Source: Polyangiaceae bacterium (lineage in GTDB: Bacteria; Myxococcota_A; Polyangia; Polyangiales; Polyangiaceae). Taken from it: a stretch of DNA of 64,000 nucleotides. The notes below the pieces were generated by a model. The model saw only the letters and a list, made by a program, of their open reading frames with translations. It did not search any database and was not told the origin of the DNA. Where the stretch lies: assembly GCA_016712345.1 (NCBI GenBank), contig JADJRH010000011.1:310001-374000 (forward strand). Direction: 5' to 3'. Shown one piece after another: positions 6,621 to 15,704 of this stretch (position 1 is the first letter of the stretch; every line of letters begins with the position of its first letter). The position numbers were made by a program, and so were the translations under genes.

Positions 6621-8803
6621 CGACCGCGGAGATACGGCGGTTTGCCGCGCGAGCGGGTTGCGCCGGGGCCTTTGACGGCTTCCATTTGCGTTTGTGACAT
6701 CGTGCGCGGGGGCGGGGCAGTGGGGTTTAGTCGCGCGCGCATGACGGCACCTTCAATTTCGATTTCAATACCGAGGGCGCGGCACCGGCGAACGAGCCGA
6801 TCGGCGTCGATTTCAGGGGCGATAAGCAGGCCCGCGGGCGGAGACGGATCGACGAACAACTCAGACACCGGGCGGCGTGTTCGGAGCATTTCGCGAACTT
6901 CGGAGTCTTCGATCCAGAGGAAGCCCGATGCGGCGACGAAGGTGCCTCGCCCGACGATGACGCTGGCCTGCATGAGCGTGCGAGCGAGCGCATCGGAAAG
7001 GGGAGCGATCGCCTCGATCCTCGCGCGTGCTGTGTCGGCGTCGAGCCCGGCGGTGAGCGCTTTTTGAAGCGCGGGCGGGGTGATGAGGAGGTGAAGTCCG
7101 TCGTCGACGCGGCCAATTTCAACGAACGGGGCGACGCCGAGAATGGAAGCCACCACTGCCGTGGGGCCGGCCCGAAGGTCGTGCGCATCAACGAACTTGC
7201 TCGGCGATGCGTCAAACGCAGGTGTTCCACCCGATAAAAGCACGCGGCCGCGCGGCGTGAGACGAAGCGCGATGCCGCCTTCACCGTCGGCGTCTTCGGC
7301 GCCTCCGAGATCGACAATGCCCAGCGCCGGAAGCGTTTCGAGCGCGATGTGCCTTGTGACATCGAGAACGTTGGGAGGCTCAACGCCCGCGCGCTCCGCC
7401 CATCGGCGGAGGAGGCGTTCAACCCCGGGGATGCGGGCGTCGGCGGCGAGATAGCCGGAGAGCGCTTTCCACGGAACCCAGCGCCCTTCACCGAGATCTT
7501 GCAGTGCGTCGAGAACGATTTCTCGCAACACGCCCGAGGGGCTTGCGTCACGCGCGCCTTCGGGAACACGAAGCGCTTCGCGTTCAGGGCGCGCTTCATC
7601 CCAAGCTCCGCCGCGGCGCCACGTGTGAAAAAGAAGCGGCGTGAGCGCCTGGAGCTGAAGGTTGCCGGGCGGCGTTGCCGTTGTGGCGGCGGACGGCTCC
7701 CAGAGGCCGATGGCGCGCGACAGGGCGGCAAGGAGGCCCACCGTTTCAATGTCGCGGCCGAAGCGTTGAGACAGCCGAACGAGGAGCGAGCGCGGGGTGC
7801 CCACTCCGGCGCGTACTTCGCTCCCCGGATCGCGAACAGCCAGAGCCATGGCGAGGGCGAGCATCGCGGGGTCGGCGGTGAATTTGGCGCGGCGCGGCGC
7901 GTGATCTTCTTCGATGACGAAAGAGCGAATTTCAGCGCGGCGCGTTTCTCGGACGCGATGGCGATCGGCGCCGACGATGCGCGCGATCTCGGTGGGGATG
8001 ACGTGGCGATTGGGGTGAATTGGAATGAGAAACGCGCGCCTTTCGAGCGAAAATCCGGCTCCGCGTCGGCTGGCTGTGATGCCGCCGGCGCCGCGCAGAC
8101 GCATGGGCTCGCGCTCCAGATCGAGGAGTTCCTGCGTGTCGACTTCACCGCCGACGGCCTCGATCGATTCAAGCAGGCGCCGCTCAAGCGGAGGCAGCCG
8201 CTCCAACTCGGATGAAGTTCGGAACGGATCGCAAAGCGATTCCCACGCGGCTTCGAGGCTTAGAGCGATGGGCGGCGTGGCGGGGCGGCCGAGATAATGC
8301 GACGCGATGGCGCTTGTTGTTTCAACCGGGGCCTGCGCGATAAGAGCGCGAAGCGAGCGCGGGTCTTCTCCTTCCCAGCTTTTGAGTTGGAGCAAAAATG
8401 CCGTGGGCAACACCAACTCAAACCCGCGCGAGCCTTTTCGACCGAAGACCATGCCGCGGTGCACAAGCGTGTCGAGGCCGGCTGGAAGCGTTGGAACACG
8501 CAATAAGCCGCCTGCCTCGGCGATGCGGTACATCAGTTCACGACTGGCCGCGGGTAAGCGGATGGGATCACGAACGTCGGGCAAAGCCACCAGCGCGCGT
8601 GCGACCTGAGCCGGCGGGTCGATCCGCTTGCTCGCGTCGATTCGAATCCCCATGCGCGAAATGAGCGACTCCAACTCCGCCGATGGAAGAGCCTGCAGAA
8701 TGTCCGTGAGCCTTCGAAGCGAAGTCCCGCGCGATTCCGGTCCATCGGTGTTGCCGACATCAATTGCGGCACCACCGTCCTGTCGAACGATGCTGGATGA
8801 CAT
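6617..8803 (-). CDS. Large protein with helicase-associated (XPB N-terminal-like) features
   Basis: 728-residue, apparently soluble protein without signal peptide or membrane segment. Its style, with a long series of Leu/Arg-rich helices, LP..E...L.SR near residue 40, and a C-terminal part with DLRAGPTAVVASILGVAPFVE and FLWIEDSEVREML, reminds me of the helicase-associated XPB/Ssl2 N-terminal-like domain seen as stand-alone proteins in actinobacteria. I see no Walker motifs, so it is not itself a helicase. It is the first gene of the operon that continues with the exported protein and the ABC pair; its stop overlaps the next start (TTGA). Function unknown; the family assignment is tentative. 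Confidence 0.7.
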   Translation of the reverse strand: MSSSIVRQDGGAAIDVGNTDGPESRGTSLRRLTDILQALPSAELESLISRMGIRIDASKRIDPPAQVARALVALPDVRDPIRLPAASRELMYRIAEAGGLLRVPTLPAGLDTLVHRGMVFGRKGSRGFELVLPTAFLLQLKSWEGEDPRSLRALIAQAPVETTSAIASHYLGRPATPPIALSLEAAWESLCDPFRTSSELERLPPLERRLLESIEAVGGEVDTQELLDLEREPMRLRGAGGITASRRGAGFSLERRAFLIPIHPNRHVIPTEIARIVGADRHRVRETRRAEIRSFVIEEDHAPRRAKFTADPAMLALAMALAVRDPGSEVRAGVGTPRSLLVRLSQRFGRDIETVGLLAALSRAIGLWEPSAATTATPPGNLQLQALTPLLFHTWRRGGAWDEARPEREALRVPEGARDASPSGVLREIVLDALQDLGEGRWVPWKALSGYLAADARIPGVERLLRRWAERAGVEPPNVLDVTRHIALETLPALGIVDLGGAEDADGEGGIALRLTPRGRVLLSGGTPAFDASPSKFVDAHDLRAGPTAVVASILGVAPFVEIGRVDDGLHLLITPPALQKALTAGLDADTARARIEAIAPLSDALARTLMQASVIVGRGTFVAASGFLWIEDSEVREMLRTRRPVSELFVDPSPPAGLLIAPEIDADRLVRRCRALGIEIEIEGAVMRARLNPTAPPPRTMSQTQMEAVKGPGATRSRGKPPYLRGR

Positions 8804-8945
8804 GAAAACTAGCCTTTTTAAGCCTGCCCCCCGGCGGCATGGCTACAAACAATCACCGTAGCGTAAGCCGAGGGGTTCATCACCGAAATTCGTGATTTCG
8901 GCTCGGTGCTTTGTGCGCGAGGCGTGTGGCCAATAGCATGCGCTC
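8804..8945. promoter_or_regulatory. Divergent promoter region with inverted repeat
   Basis: 142 bp between the minus-strand operon (start 8803) and the HD phosphohydrolase (start 8946). CCGAAAT-TCGTG-ATTTCGG (8883-8901) is a 7-bp inverted repeat with 5-bp spacer, nested in CACCGA...TCGGTG (8881-8909). It could be an operator for either direction. Confidence 0.4.
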
Positions 8946-10232
8946 GTGATTCTTCGCGACCCGGTGCACGGCCTTGTCACATTTGAGGCCGAAGAAGAGG
9001 CCGTGATTGTGCGGCTTATGGAGGCCCGCGAGGTGCAGAGGCTCCGGCGAATTCGCCAATTGGGCCTCGCGTCGCTCGCGTTTCCGGGTGCCGAGCACAC
9101 CCGTTTTGCGCATGCGATAGGCGCGGCGCACGTGATGCAGCGGCTGTTGGAGCGACTTCGGCGCGTGGACCACTCGCTGCCTTTTTGGCAACGCGTGACG
9201 AGCGAACGAGCACGCGATGCGCTCGCCGCCGCGTTTTTGCACGATCTGGGACACGGTCCGCTTTCGCATCTCTTTGAAGAAGCGGTGCCCGGCGCCCTGC
9301 CACACGAAACGTGGACCGACCGGATTCTTTTGGATCCGTCGACGGAGGTGCATCAGATCTTGGTGAGCCAAGACGCCAATCTCCCACGGCGCGTGTCGGA
9401 GCTGGTTCGGGGGCATCATGAGCTGCCGTATTTGTCCAAGGCGGTGAGCGGCACGCTGGATGTGGATCGCTGCGACTACCTCCTTCGTGATGCTCACGCG
9501 ACAGGCGTTCGCTACGGCGAATACGATCTGCCATGGCTTTTGCGCAGCCTTCAATTTGTGGAAGGACCGAACGATCGTGAACGCGCTCCAATGCTTGCGA
9601 TCGACGGCAAAAAAGGGGTGAGCGCGCTCGAATCGTTTGTGCTCGCGCGCTACTTCATGTTTCAGCAAGTGTACTTTCATAAGAGCGCGCGTGCCGCGGA
9701 GATCTTGGTGAAACGCATTTTGCAAAGGGCGCTCTACCTCGTGCGCGACGGAGTGCCTTTGCCTTCCATGCCGGCGGCGCTCGCGTCGTTTGCGGCGGGT
9801 GATCAACCGTCGCTCGCCGACTATTTGGAGTTGGACGATCAGGTTCTCCTCGGTGCGTTTCATGCGTGGGAGCGCACGAGCGACCCGATCTTGGCCGATT
9901 TGTGCAAGCGGCTGCGTGCTCGAAAACTGTTCAAAACAATCGAGCTTTACGATGCGGATGCCGCGTCTATCAGCGAGGCGCACGAGAAAGCCCGCGAGAT
10001 CGCGCGGCAAGCGGGGCTCGATCCCGATGTGTACGTTGCTCTCGATCACGCTTCGGACACCCCGTATTCCGAGGACAGCTCCCTGCTTGTGGTGTTTCCG
10101 AAAGGCCGAGCGCGTAAGCCTTCTGAAGTGAGCATGGTGCTCGATCGCTTGAGCGGGGCCGAATACGTGCGCACGCGCATTTTGTTTGCTTCGGAGTTGC
10201 GAGAGTCGATGCGCGAGGCGCTCATCCGGTGA
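8946..10232 (+). CDS. HD-domain phosphohydrolase, dGTPase/SAMHD1-like
   Basis: Soluble metal-dependent phosphohydrolase, 428 residues. It begins with the DPVHG phrase typical of the COG1078 group, then H-TRFAHAIG (first metal His), AFLHDLGHGPLSH (HD pair and downstream His) and DVDRCDYLLRD (last metal Asp). These give the H...HD...D metal site of dNTP triphosphohydrolase-like enzymes such as SAMHD1; the exact substrate (dNTP or other nucleotide) cannot be told. The length fits the family. ATG 8946 lies directly before the conserved N-terminal phrase. It heads a three-gene run: its TGA overlaps the GTG of the next gene. Confidence 0.93.
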   Translation: MILRDPVHGLVTFEAEEEAVIVRLMEAREVQRLRRIRQLGLASLAFPGAEHTRFAHAIGAAHVMQRLLERLRRVDHSLPFWQRVTSERARDALAAAFLHDLGHGPLSHLFEEAVPGALPHETWTDRILLDPSTEVHQILVSQDANLPRRVSELVRGHHELPYLSKAVSGTLDVDRCDYLLRDAHATGVRYGEYDLPWLLRSLQFVEGPNDRERAPMLAIDGKKGVSALESFVLARYFMFQQVYFHKSARAAEILVKRILQRALYLVRDGVPLPSMPAALASFAAGDQPSLADYLELDDQVLLGAFHAWERTSDPILADLCKRLRARKLFKTIELYDADAASISEAHEKAREIARQAGLDPDVYVALDHASDTPYSEDSSLLVVFPKGRARKPSEVSMVLDRLSGAEYVRTRILFASELRESMREALIR

Positions 10233-10903
10233 GCGAATTTGCCGCGCAAACGGGCCGATTGCGTGCGTGGCGCTTGAGACGCGGCGTAGCGATCGCGTGC
10301 GTTCTTGGTGCGACGTGGGCTGCGCCGACCTCGGCGAGCGCGCAGGACGGTGCCTACGGTCGCCTCGACGGGGACGTGAACCTTTCGCTGGGCGCGGGCG
10401 CGTCAATTGCCGCAGACGCCCCGGGATTGGCTGTTCGCGCATCGGCTGTGTACCTTGAGCTGGCCGGTGTGTACACAGGCTACGTGGATGCGCTCGGCAA
10501 TCAGAGCGCTCAAAAAGATCGCTCGATCGCGGCCGGCGTTTCGTTAAGGCCCATGTTTTGGGGCCGATTTGCGAACCTATTGGAGCCGGGGCCTGCGCGC
10601 TTGGATCTGTTCATTGATTCACTGGCGCTCGAATTGGGCGCGTTTTGGGCTGCGCCGCGCAACGGAGCGATCGACGAGCGCCCCGGTTTTGAGATTGCGG
10701 TGGGCCTGGGGTTTCCGATCTTTGCGTCCGCGTCGGGGCCCTTTGTCGAGGCGCGCGCGGCCCTGCGCTTCGAGCGACGCGATGTGGTGCTGGGGGTTGG
10801 AAAGGACATCTTGGACCGAGGTGGCATGCTGACGATCTCGGTGGCGTGGCACCAAATTGTGGACACTCACATCGTCGACGCGCGGGACAGGATCCCGCGA
10901 TGA
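10229..10903 (+). CDS. Exported protein of unknown function
   Basis: 224 residues from GTG 10229 (GTGA overlap with the HD gene). The N-terminus has Arg residues, then a hydrophobic stretch (GVAIACVLGATWAAP) and a likely signal peptidase site at SASAQD, so the protein is exported. The mature part alternates short hydrophobic strands (LDLFIDSLALELGAFW, GFEIAVGLGFPIF, FVEARAALRFERRDVVLGVG), which suggests a small beta-barrel or beta-rich outer-membrane protein. No family recognised. Its stop TGA overlaps the ATG of the glycerate kinase gene at 10900. Confidence 0.78.
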   Translation: MSEFAAQTGRLRAWRLRRGVAIACVLGATWAAPTSASAQDGAYGRLDGDVNLSLGAGASIAADAPGLAVRASAVYLELAGVYTGYVDALGNQSAQKDRSIAAGVSLRPMFWGRFANLLEPGPARLDLFIDSLALELGAFWAAPRNGAIDERPGFEIAVGLGFPIFASASGPFVEARAALRFERRDVVLGVGKDILDRGGMLTISVAWHQIVDTHIVDARDRIPR

Positions 10904-12162
10904 AGGCGGTGGACGGCGTGATGTCTGGGGCCAACGACGCGCGGTCCACGGATCTCGCGGCCGAGCTGACCGGGGTTTTTCGAGCAGCGATCGAGAGCTT
11001 TTCGTTGCGGCAGTGTGTTGCGAAAGAGCTGCCACCGCTGCCTCCGAAACAGAGCCGCGTGCGCGTTGTTGCGGTTGGAAAAGCCGCGCCCGAAATGATG
11101 CGCGGGGCGCTCGAACGTTGGCCGGGGCGCATTGAAAAAGCGCTGGTTGTGACCGTGGACGGCGCCGATACAACGGGTTTCGATGGCAGCAACGTGGACG
11201 TGCGATTTGCCGCGCATCCGTATCCCGATGAACGAAGTGTACACAGTGCGATGGAAGCGCTGGATCTGGCGCGCGGCTTGGGCGAGCGCGATCTGCTGCT
11301 GGCGCTCATCTCCGGTGGGGCTTCGGCGCTCGTGAGCTTGCCGCCGGAAGGTGTACACATTTCACAAAAGGCGGCGCTCCTGCGGGAGCTGCTTCTCTCG
11401 GGAGCGTCCATTCGCGACGTGAACCTTGTGAGGAGGCACTTTTCGCGGATCAAAGGCGGGCGGCTGATGGAGGCGGCGGCGCCCGCGCGCGTGCTCACGC
11501 TGGCAGTGAGCGACGTGATCGGCGGCGGGCTGCACGACATCGGCTCGGGGCCGAGCGTTGCGGATCCGACGACGTTGGAGCAGGCGCGCGAGGTGCTCGA
11601 TCGGTTTGCGCCCGCCCATCGCGACGCCGAGTTGTCGGAGAGCGTGAAACCCAATGCGGGTGTTCGGTGGCGTGCGCGGCTTGTGGCCGGCCCGGAGCAG
11701 TTTGGCGCGCATCTGCGCGATCTGCTGATGGCCAAGGGGTTTCAATGCCGTCTGTTGCAGGCCGAAGAAGGGGATGCGGCTGCGACGGCGCGCAGGCGCG
11801 CAGAGCAAGCCGCGGCCCTGGAGCGCGGTGAAGCGCTTGTGATCCCGTGTGAACCCACCCTTCATGTTGCCGAAAATGCGGGACGCGGCGGCCGAGCCGG
11901 ATGGATCGCGTTGTGTACACTGATGAGCCTGCCCGACGATGCGGCGGTGCTGTGCGGCGCCACCGACGGGTGTGACGGCTCCTCTGGATCGGCGGGAGCG
12001 TGTGTCGGCGGCGCTTTAAAAAAAGCTGTTTCGGACACACAAGTGAGCGATGCGCTTGCGGCCTTTAACGACGCCGAGGTTCACGAGGCATTGGGTACAT
12101 CGATCGCGGGGCGCAGCACCGGGCTCAATTTTGCGGATGTACACATTGTGGCGCGCCGCTGA
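10900..12162 (+). CDS. Glycerate 2-kinase (MOFRL family)
   Basis: Cytoplasmic ATP-dependent glycerate kinase making 2-phosphoglycerate, about 420 residues as usual for the family. Typical phrases: VGKAAPEMMRGA near the N-terminus, LLALISGGASALVSLPPEGV (Gly-rich loop), VRRHFSRIKGGRL, VSDVIGG.LHDIGSGPSV, and a C-terminal MOFRL-like part with CGATDGCDGSSGSAGA and STGLNFADVHI. ATG 10900 overlaps the preceding TGA (ATGA), the best-supported start; an upstream in-frame ATG (10846) lies deep in the previous gene. The gene contains four GTGTACAC-like motifs. Confidence 0.93.
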   Translation: MKAVDGVMSGANDARSTDLAAELTGVFRAAIESFSLRQCVAKELPPLPPKQSRVRVVAVGKAAPEMMRGALERWPGRIEKALVVTVDGADTTGFDGSNVDVRFAAHPYPDERSVHSAMEALDLARGLGERDLLLALISGGASALVSLPPEGVHISQKAALLRELLLSGASIRDVNLVRRHFSRIKGGRLMEAAAPARVLTLAVSDVIGGGLHDIGSGPSVADPTTLEQAREVLDRFAPAHRDAELSESVKPNAGVRWRARLVAGPEQFGAHLRDLLMAKGFQCRLLQAEEGDAAATARRRAEQAAALERGEALVIPCEPTLHVAENAGRGGRAGWIALCTLMSLPDDAAVLCGATDGCDGSSGSAGACVGGALKKAVSDTQVSDALAAFNDAEVHEALGTSIAGRSTGLNFADVHIVARR

Positions 12163-12281
12163 TCTCAGAAGCTCCGGCCGGCGGTACTTGTGTACGCAAT
12201 GGCGCGGTGGATGCGGCGCGCGGGGCGTTGTGAAAAGAAGAGGGCTGCGGGCGCCGCTTGGTTTGGCGCGCCGTAGCGAAG

Positions 12282-12483
12282 CTAGGTGGCTGGTGTTTTT
12301 CTACTGCGCGCCCCGCTGACGCGTCCTCGCTGCGCTTCCGGTGCTCAAATACCCAGAGTATGTTCCGCTCCGGTGACCTTCGCACCGCTTCGCGCTGCTC
12401 GGTGTGCTTCGCGCTTCGCGCTCTCGCAACTCGCTCGGACGCGTGATCGGGGCTGCTCGTTACGAAAAACACCAGCCACCTAG
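12282..12483. mobile_element. MITE-like element with 20-bp perfect terminal inverted repeats
   Basis: Left end ctaggtggctggtgtttttc at 12282-12301 and its exact reverse complement at 12464-12483 bound a 202-bp segment without a gene. The last 45 bp before the right edge (12435-12479) occur again at 26835-26879. The interior is rich in short CGCTTCGCG-like palindromes. The structure is that of a non-autonomous element; no transposase is present in the window. Confidence 0.7.
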
Positions 12484-12490
12484 GCGCGCC

Positions 12491-12518
12491 CGCGTGCCGT
12501 AGCGAAGCTAGGCACGCG
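12491..12518. terminator. GC-rich hairpin downstream of the bitopic protein gene
   Basis: CGCGTGCC (12491-12498) pairs with GGCACGCG (12511-12518), with an inner TAGC-GAA-GCTA stem. It follows the stop at 12527 of the minus-strand gene and may end its transcript; no T tract. The same GTAGCGAAGCTAGG core also sits at 12272-12285, at the left edge of the adjacent element. Confidence 0.45.
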
Positions 12519-12526
12519 CCGACGTT

Positions 12527-13564
12527 TTATTGTGTGGGCGGTACAGATGCGGCGTTTTGGTCGCCGATGGCTTGGCGAACTGAGATGGCGAGCGAACAAC
12601 TGTTGGCCTGGCGCTGGCGCGCCTCCGCGACATCGGGCTCCAGAACTCCGGCTTGGCCCAAGAGCTGGCCCGCTGCTTCGCGGCGCAGGCGGAGTATTTG
12701 TTTGTCGTCGCTCAATCGCCAAACGCCGATGCGTGCAAAGTGGGGCAACGCTTGTCGCGCTTCGGCGGGGCTCGATGGCCTGACCGTGCCCGCGGGAGCC
12801 GGATCGGGCTCGTTTTCAGCCTTTTCGTCAATCACGACGAGGAAATATTGCGCCTCGCGAACCAGATCCATGGCCATGGGCATGTCGTTTTTCACGAGGT
12901 CGTCGAAGGTGCCGTCGATAGCTCGGATGGTCATTTCAGAGCCCTCTTGCACTTCACGAACCCAGTCATCGTTCAGCACCGAAAACGCTCGGTACGCAAT
13001 GCGGAGGTTGAACGGCTGCGCCGGTTTGGAGCAGCGATCTTGTTCGTTGCAATGTTCACCGCGCGCGCAGTCGCTCGACTTTTTGCACTCGTGACCGGCG
13101 AGCGGATTTTCGTTGGGGGCAATGGCGAGGCACGCGGTGAAAGCGTCGCGGAGAGAGTCTTTTGCCGCTTTTCGAAGGGTTTCAGGTGATGCGGCGTCCT
13201 CGGCGCGAATGCGCAGGTAAACGCCTTTTTTGTCGCGGAAGGTCCACCCGGCGAGAGCGTCTTTTTCGATCACATCGTCGGTGGGAGCTTTGGCGAGCGA
13301 CTGCGTCCAGCCTTCAAGCTTGTCGCGTAGGCTCATCCATTTGGGCTCGGCTTCGGCCTTTACGACGCGCTGTTTGCTGAGAAGCTGGGCGCGCATGCGA
13401 TCGAGTTCACCGAGCGTGCGCTTGTAGTGGAAGATGCTCATTGCCAAGAGCACAATGCCGGCCCATCCCCAATATTTGGCAGGCGGCCACCGCATTTTGG
13501 TGCGGCTCTCCCGATGCTCTTGAACTGCCTTCAGACCGCGGACTCGGTCTTCTTTGTCAGTCAT
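12527..13564 (-). CDS. Bitopic inner-membrane protein with Cys motif
   Basis: 345 residues from ATG 13564 (a longer frame upstream begins in repeat-like DNA and adds 17 unlikely residues). A charged cytoplasmic N-terminus is followed by one membrane segment (YWGWAGIVLLAMSIFHY, about 31-47), a helical stalk (50-80) and a periplasmic domain. A Cys cluster at residues 160, 166, 172 and 178 has the same C-x5-C-x5-C spacing as the ABC permease at 2768. Late residues (FARIGVWRLSDDKQILRLRREAAGQ) look like a beta-rich end. It lies directly downstream of the ExbB-ExbD-ExbD genes on the same strand, so it may be a part or client of that motor. Family not recognised. Confidence 0.8.
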   Translation of the reverse strand: MTDKEDRVRGLKAVQEHRESRTKMRWPPAKYWGWAGIVLLAMSIFHYKRTLGELDRMRAQLLSKQRVVKAEAEPKWMSLRDKLEGWTQSLAKAPTDDVIEKDALAGWTFRDKKGVYLRIRAEDAASPETLRKAAKDSLRDAFTACLAIAPNENPLAGHECKKSSDCARGEHCNEQDRCSKPAQPFNLRIAYRAFSVLNDDWVREVQEGSEMTIRAIDGTFDDLVKNDMPMAMDLVREAQYFLVVIDEKAENEPDPAPAGTVRPSSPAEARQALPHFARIGVWRLSDDKQILRLRREAAGQLLGQAGVLEPDVAEARQRQANSCSLAISVRQAIGDQNAASVPPTQ

Positions 13565-13789
13565 GGTTGGTTCGTCGTTTGGTAATGGGTGGTGCGCCCG
13601 AGCGCATGTGTACATGTGTACATTTGGTTTTGGGCGCGCGACTGCATCGGATCTCGGTGGCGCGGCTTGTTGGTGCCCGCGGCCACTCGGGCTTTTACCT
13701 TGCTCTCAAAATGACGGATGCCGCCAAGGATATTTGGTCCCGGCGGCATCCATTGTTGGCAGTATTTCAAACCGTCGCGAGCGGCTCGC

Positions 13790-14368
13790 TTAGTTTGCCT
13801 TGGGAATTTTGCCGACCATAAACGACACGTTGGGGTAACCCGCAAACGCCGCCGTTTGGAACACGCTCTTTACAACGAGCGCGGGCACGTTTTGGTCGAC
13901 CTGCAAGATGCAGACGCCGGGGAACGGCTTGTTGGGCTGAAGCTGCTTCCACAGCTCGCGCTTGTTTTTGAGGAGCGCGAACAGCTCGTCGATCTTTTGC
14001 AAGCGGCCCAACTCTTCAATTGCGCGGGTGGAGCCGGCGAGAACGCCGTCCACGAGAATTTGGTTGCCGTTTACGGCGATCATCGGAGCGTCGACAACGT
14101 CTTCAACGTTTTCTGCTTTGGGCAGCTTTACGTTTTTGTCGACGGTCATTTCACCCGATGCGGAGAAGCTCATCAGGAGGAAGATGACTGTCACGACGAG
14201 GAAGTCGATGAAGCTCACAAGGTTGAGCGCGGCGCCGACGTTTTTGCGACCGTGACCGCTGACCTTGTTCCAAACGAACTTGAGCGGCACCTTGTGCATG
14301 AGGCGCCGACCGGGGTGATGAATGACGTGCGCGTGCGGGTCGTGGTGCTTGCGCGAAAAACGATCCAT
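13790..14368 (-). CDS. ExbD/TolR-family motor subunit
   Basis: 192 residues: basic, His-rich cytoplasmic N-terminus, a single membrane helix with the motor Asp (NLVSFIDFLVVTVIFLLMSF) and a periplasmic domain ending in the ExbD-type fold (ILQVDQNVPALVVKSVFQTAAFAGYP). In ExbD/TolR/MotB proteins this Asp lines the proton path and couples proton flow to force. It is the second of two ExbD genes after an ExbB gene on this strand. It is not a MotB, since no peptidoglycan-binding OmpA domain is visible. Confidence 0.92.
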   Translation of the reverse strand: MDRFSRKHHDPHAHVIHHPGRRLMHKVPLKFVWNKVSGHGRKNVGAALNLVSFIDFLVVTVIFLLMSFSASGEMTVDKNVKLPKAENVEDVVDAPMIAVNGNQILVDGVLAGSTRAIEELGRLQKIDELFALLKNKRELWKQLQPNKPFPGVCILQVDQNVPALVVKSVFQTAAFAGYPNVSFMVGKIPKAN

Positions 14369-14382
14369 GGTGTCGACTTCCT

Positions 14383-14949
14383 TCAGCGAACCGAAAAGGT
14401 CATGTTGAAGACGGGCAGCTTTTTGGTGCTGCCATCGGGAAACTTCATGTCGCGCTTCGGCGCGTAGAGCGCATCGAGCACTGCGACGATCTCTTTAAAC
14501 GGGGTGCGATTGTCGCTGAAGAGGATGCACTGATCGAGCTTGCGATCGGTGGGATCGCGATGGCCGCCCTGCGCCTTCCACTCTTCTTCGATTTTCTTTG
14601 CGAGGTCGGGGTACCGAATGATTTTGGCGTCGCCTACCTCGATTTGGTTTTTGGGAACTTTGATTTCGCTCACCACCGTGGCGCCCTGTTTCCACACGAG
14701 CGAAAACTCGCTGTCGCCGATGTGAAGGTTGAGCACCTTCTCCGGGGTTTGAGGCGTGAGTTCTTTGTTTGGATCGGGCGGACCCGGCACCTGAGCATCG
14801 GCATTGATGCGGCTGTTGGTTGTCCACACAGCGGTGATCAGCAAAAACGCGATCGTTACCATCAACAGATCGATGAACGGGATCATGTTGATGTCGCTGT
14901 TTGTTGAGCGCTTTTTCCCGCCGCCGTCACCAACGTCTACGCCACCCAT
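14383..14949 (-). CDS. ExbD/TolR-family motor subunit
   Basis: 188 residues. Short cytoplasmic N-terminus with SDINMIPFIDLLMVTIAFLL: N-I-P-F-I-D is the classic ExbD start of helix with the proton-path Asp. The periplasmic part ends with ILFSDNRTPFKEIVAVLDALY, as in ExbD. A good ribosome site (AGGAGT, 5 bp before ATG 14949) decides the start. It sits between the ExbB gene (15045) and a second ExbD (13790), 14 bp from the latter. Two different ExbD chains with one ExbB suggest a heteromeric stator plug. Confidence 0.93.
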   Translation of the reverse strand: MGGVDVGDGGGKKRSTNSDINMIPFIDLLMVTIAFLLITAVWTTNSRINADAQVPGPPDPNKELTPQTPEKVLNLHIGDSEFSLVWKQGATVVSEIKVPKNQIEVGDAKIIRYPDLAKKIEEEWKAQGGHRDPTDRKLDQCILFSDNRTPFKEIVAVLDALYAPKRDMKFPDGSTKKLPVFNMTFSVR

Positions 14950-15044
14950 GGCTCACTCCTCGCAAAACTTCAAAAACACAACGTGAAACACAATCATCGA
15001 AAGAGGTGGGCCCACTCATCGCGGGCCCACCCTTTCGGGAGCTA

Positions 15045-15704
15045 TCAGGCGGGCTGACCCACGGCCGCGACGTTCACCTTTTGGCGATTCGCTACCACGA
15101 GGTTGAGCACCTGAACCGACGCCTCGTTGATGTCGTCTTCGAGGGTCTGCGTTTTGCCGTTGAGAACGGCGAAGCCGATGAGGCCGATGATGGCGACGCC
15201 GAGGCCGAACGCCGTACAGTTCATCGCTTCAGAGATACCTTGCGCAAGCACGCGCGCCTTCTGGCTCGGGTCGACCGATTCACCGGCGACGGCGCCGAAG
15301 GAGGTGATGAGGCCCGTCACCGTGCCGAGAAGGCCGGAGAGCATGGCGAGGTTCGCGAGAAGCGCGAGATAGCTCGTGCGCGCGCTGAGTTTCGGCAGCT
15401 CGCGGAGAGCAGCCTCGTCCATCGCGGCTTGAACTTCATCGTCGGGGCGGTTCACCTTCACGAGACCCGCTTGAACGATACGCGCGAGCGGCGCGTTCGC
15501 TGCCGAGCACATCTTCACGGCTTTCGCAACGTCACCCGCGAGAATGCATTTCTGCATGGTCGCAAGGAAGACTTCCTTGTTGATCGACGAGCCAAAAAGA
15601 TAGAGCGCGCGCTCCACAATGATGCCGATCGTCAAAATCGACCAAAAGAGGATGGGCCACATCCCCCAGCCGCCCTCTTTGAAGTGCTCATATGCCCAAT
15701 GCAT
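15045..15704 (-). CDS. MotA/TolQ/ExbB-family proton channel subunit
   Basis: 219 residues, three membrane helices: about residues 14-36 (WPILFWSILTIGIIVERALYLF), then the pair SYLALLANLAMLSGLLGTVTGLI (about 130) and ALGVAIIGLIGFAVL (about 180). GLLGTVTG and the Thr/Ala-rich third helix are hallmarks of ExbB/TolQ. The protein forms the pentameric channel around ExbD helices in the inner membrane. ATG 15704 has GGAGG 9 bp upstream. It heads the minus-strand ExbB-ExbD-ExbD-bitopic operon, back to back with a second such set. Confidence 0.94.
   Translation of the reverse strand: MHWAYEHFKEGGWGMWPILFWSILTIGIIVERALYLFGSSINKEVFLATMQKCILAGDVAKAVKMCSAANAPLARIVQAGLVKVNRPDDEVQAAMDEAALRELPKLSARTSYLALLANLAMLSGLLGTVTGLITSFGAVAGESVDPSQKARVLAQGISEAMNCTAFGLGVAIIGLIGFAVLNGKTQTLEDDINEASVQVLNLVVANRQKVNVAAVGQPA

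Noticed and set aside
8880..10442. 520-residue open frame on the minus strand opposite the HD phosphohydrolase
   Set aside because: No protein-like motifs, and it covers the conserved HD enzyme gene completely.
12125..12472. 115-residue minus-strand frame starting MFFVTSSPDHAS
   Set aside because: It is read from the 202-bp repeat element and flanking palindromes; the same peptide start appears at 26872 only because the repeat recurs.
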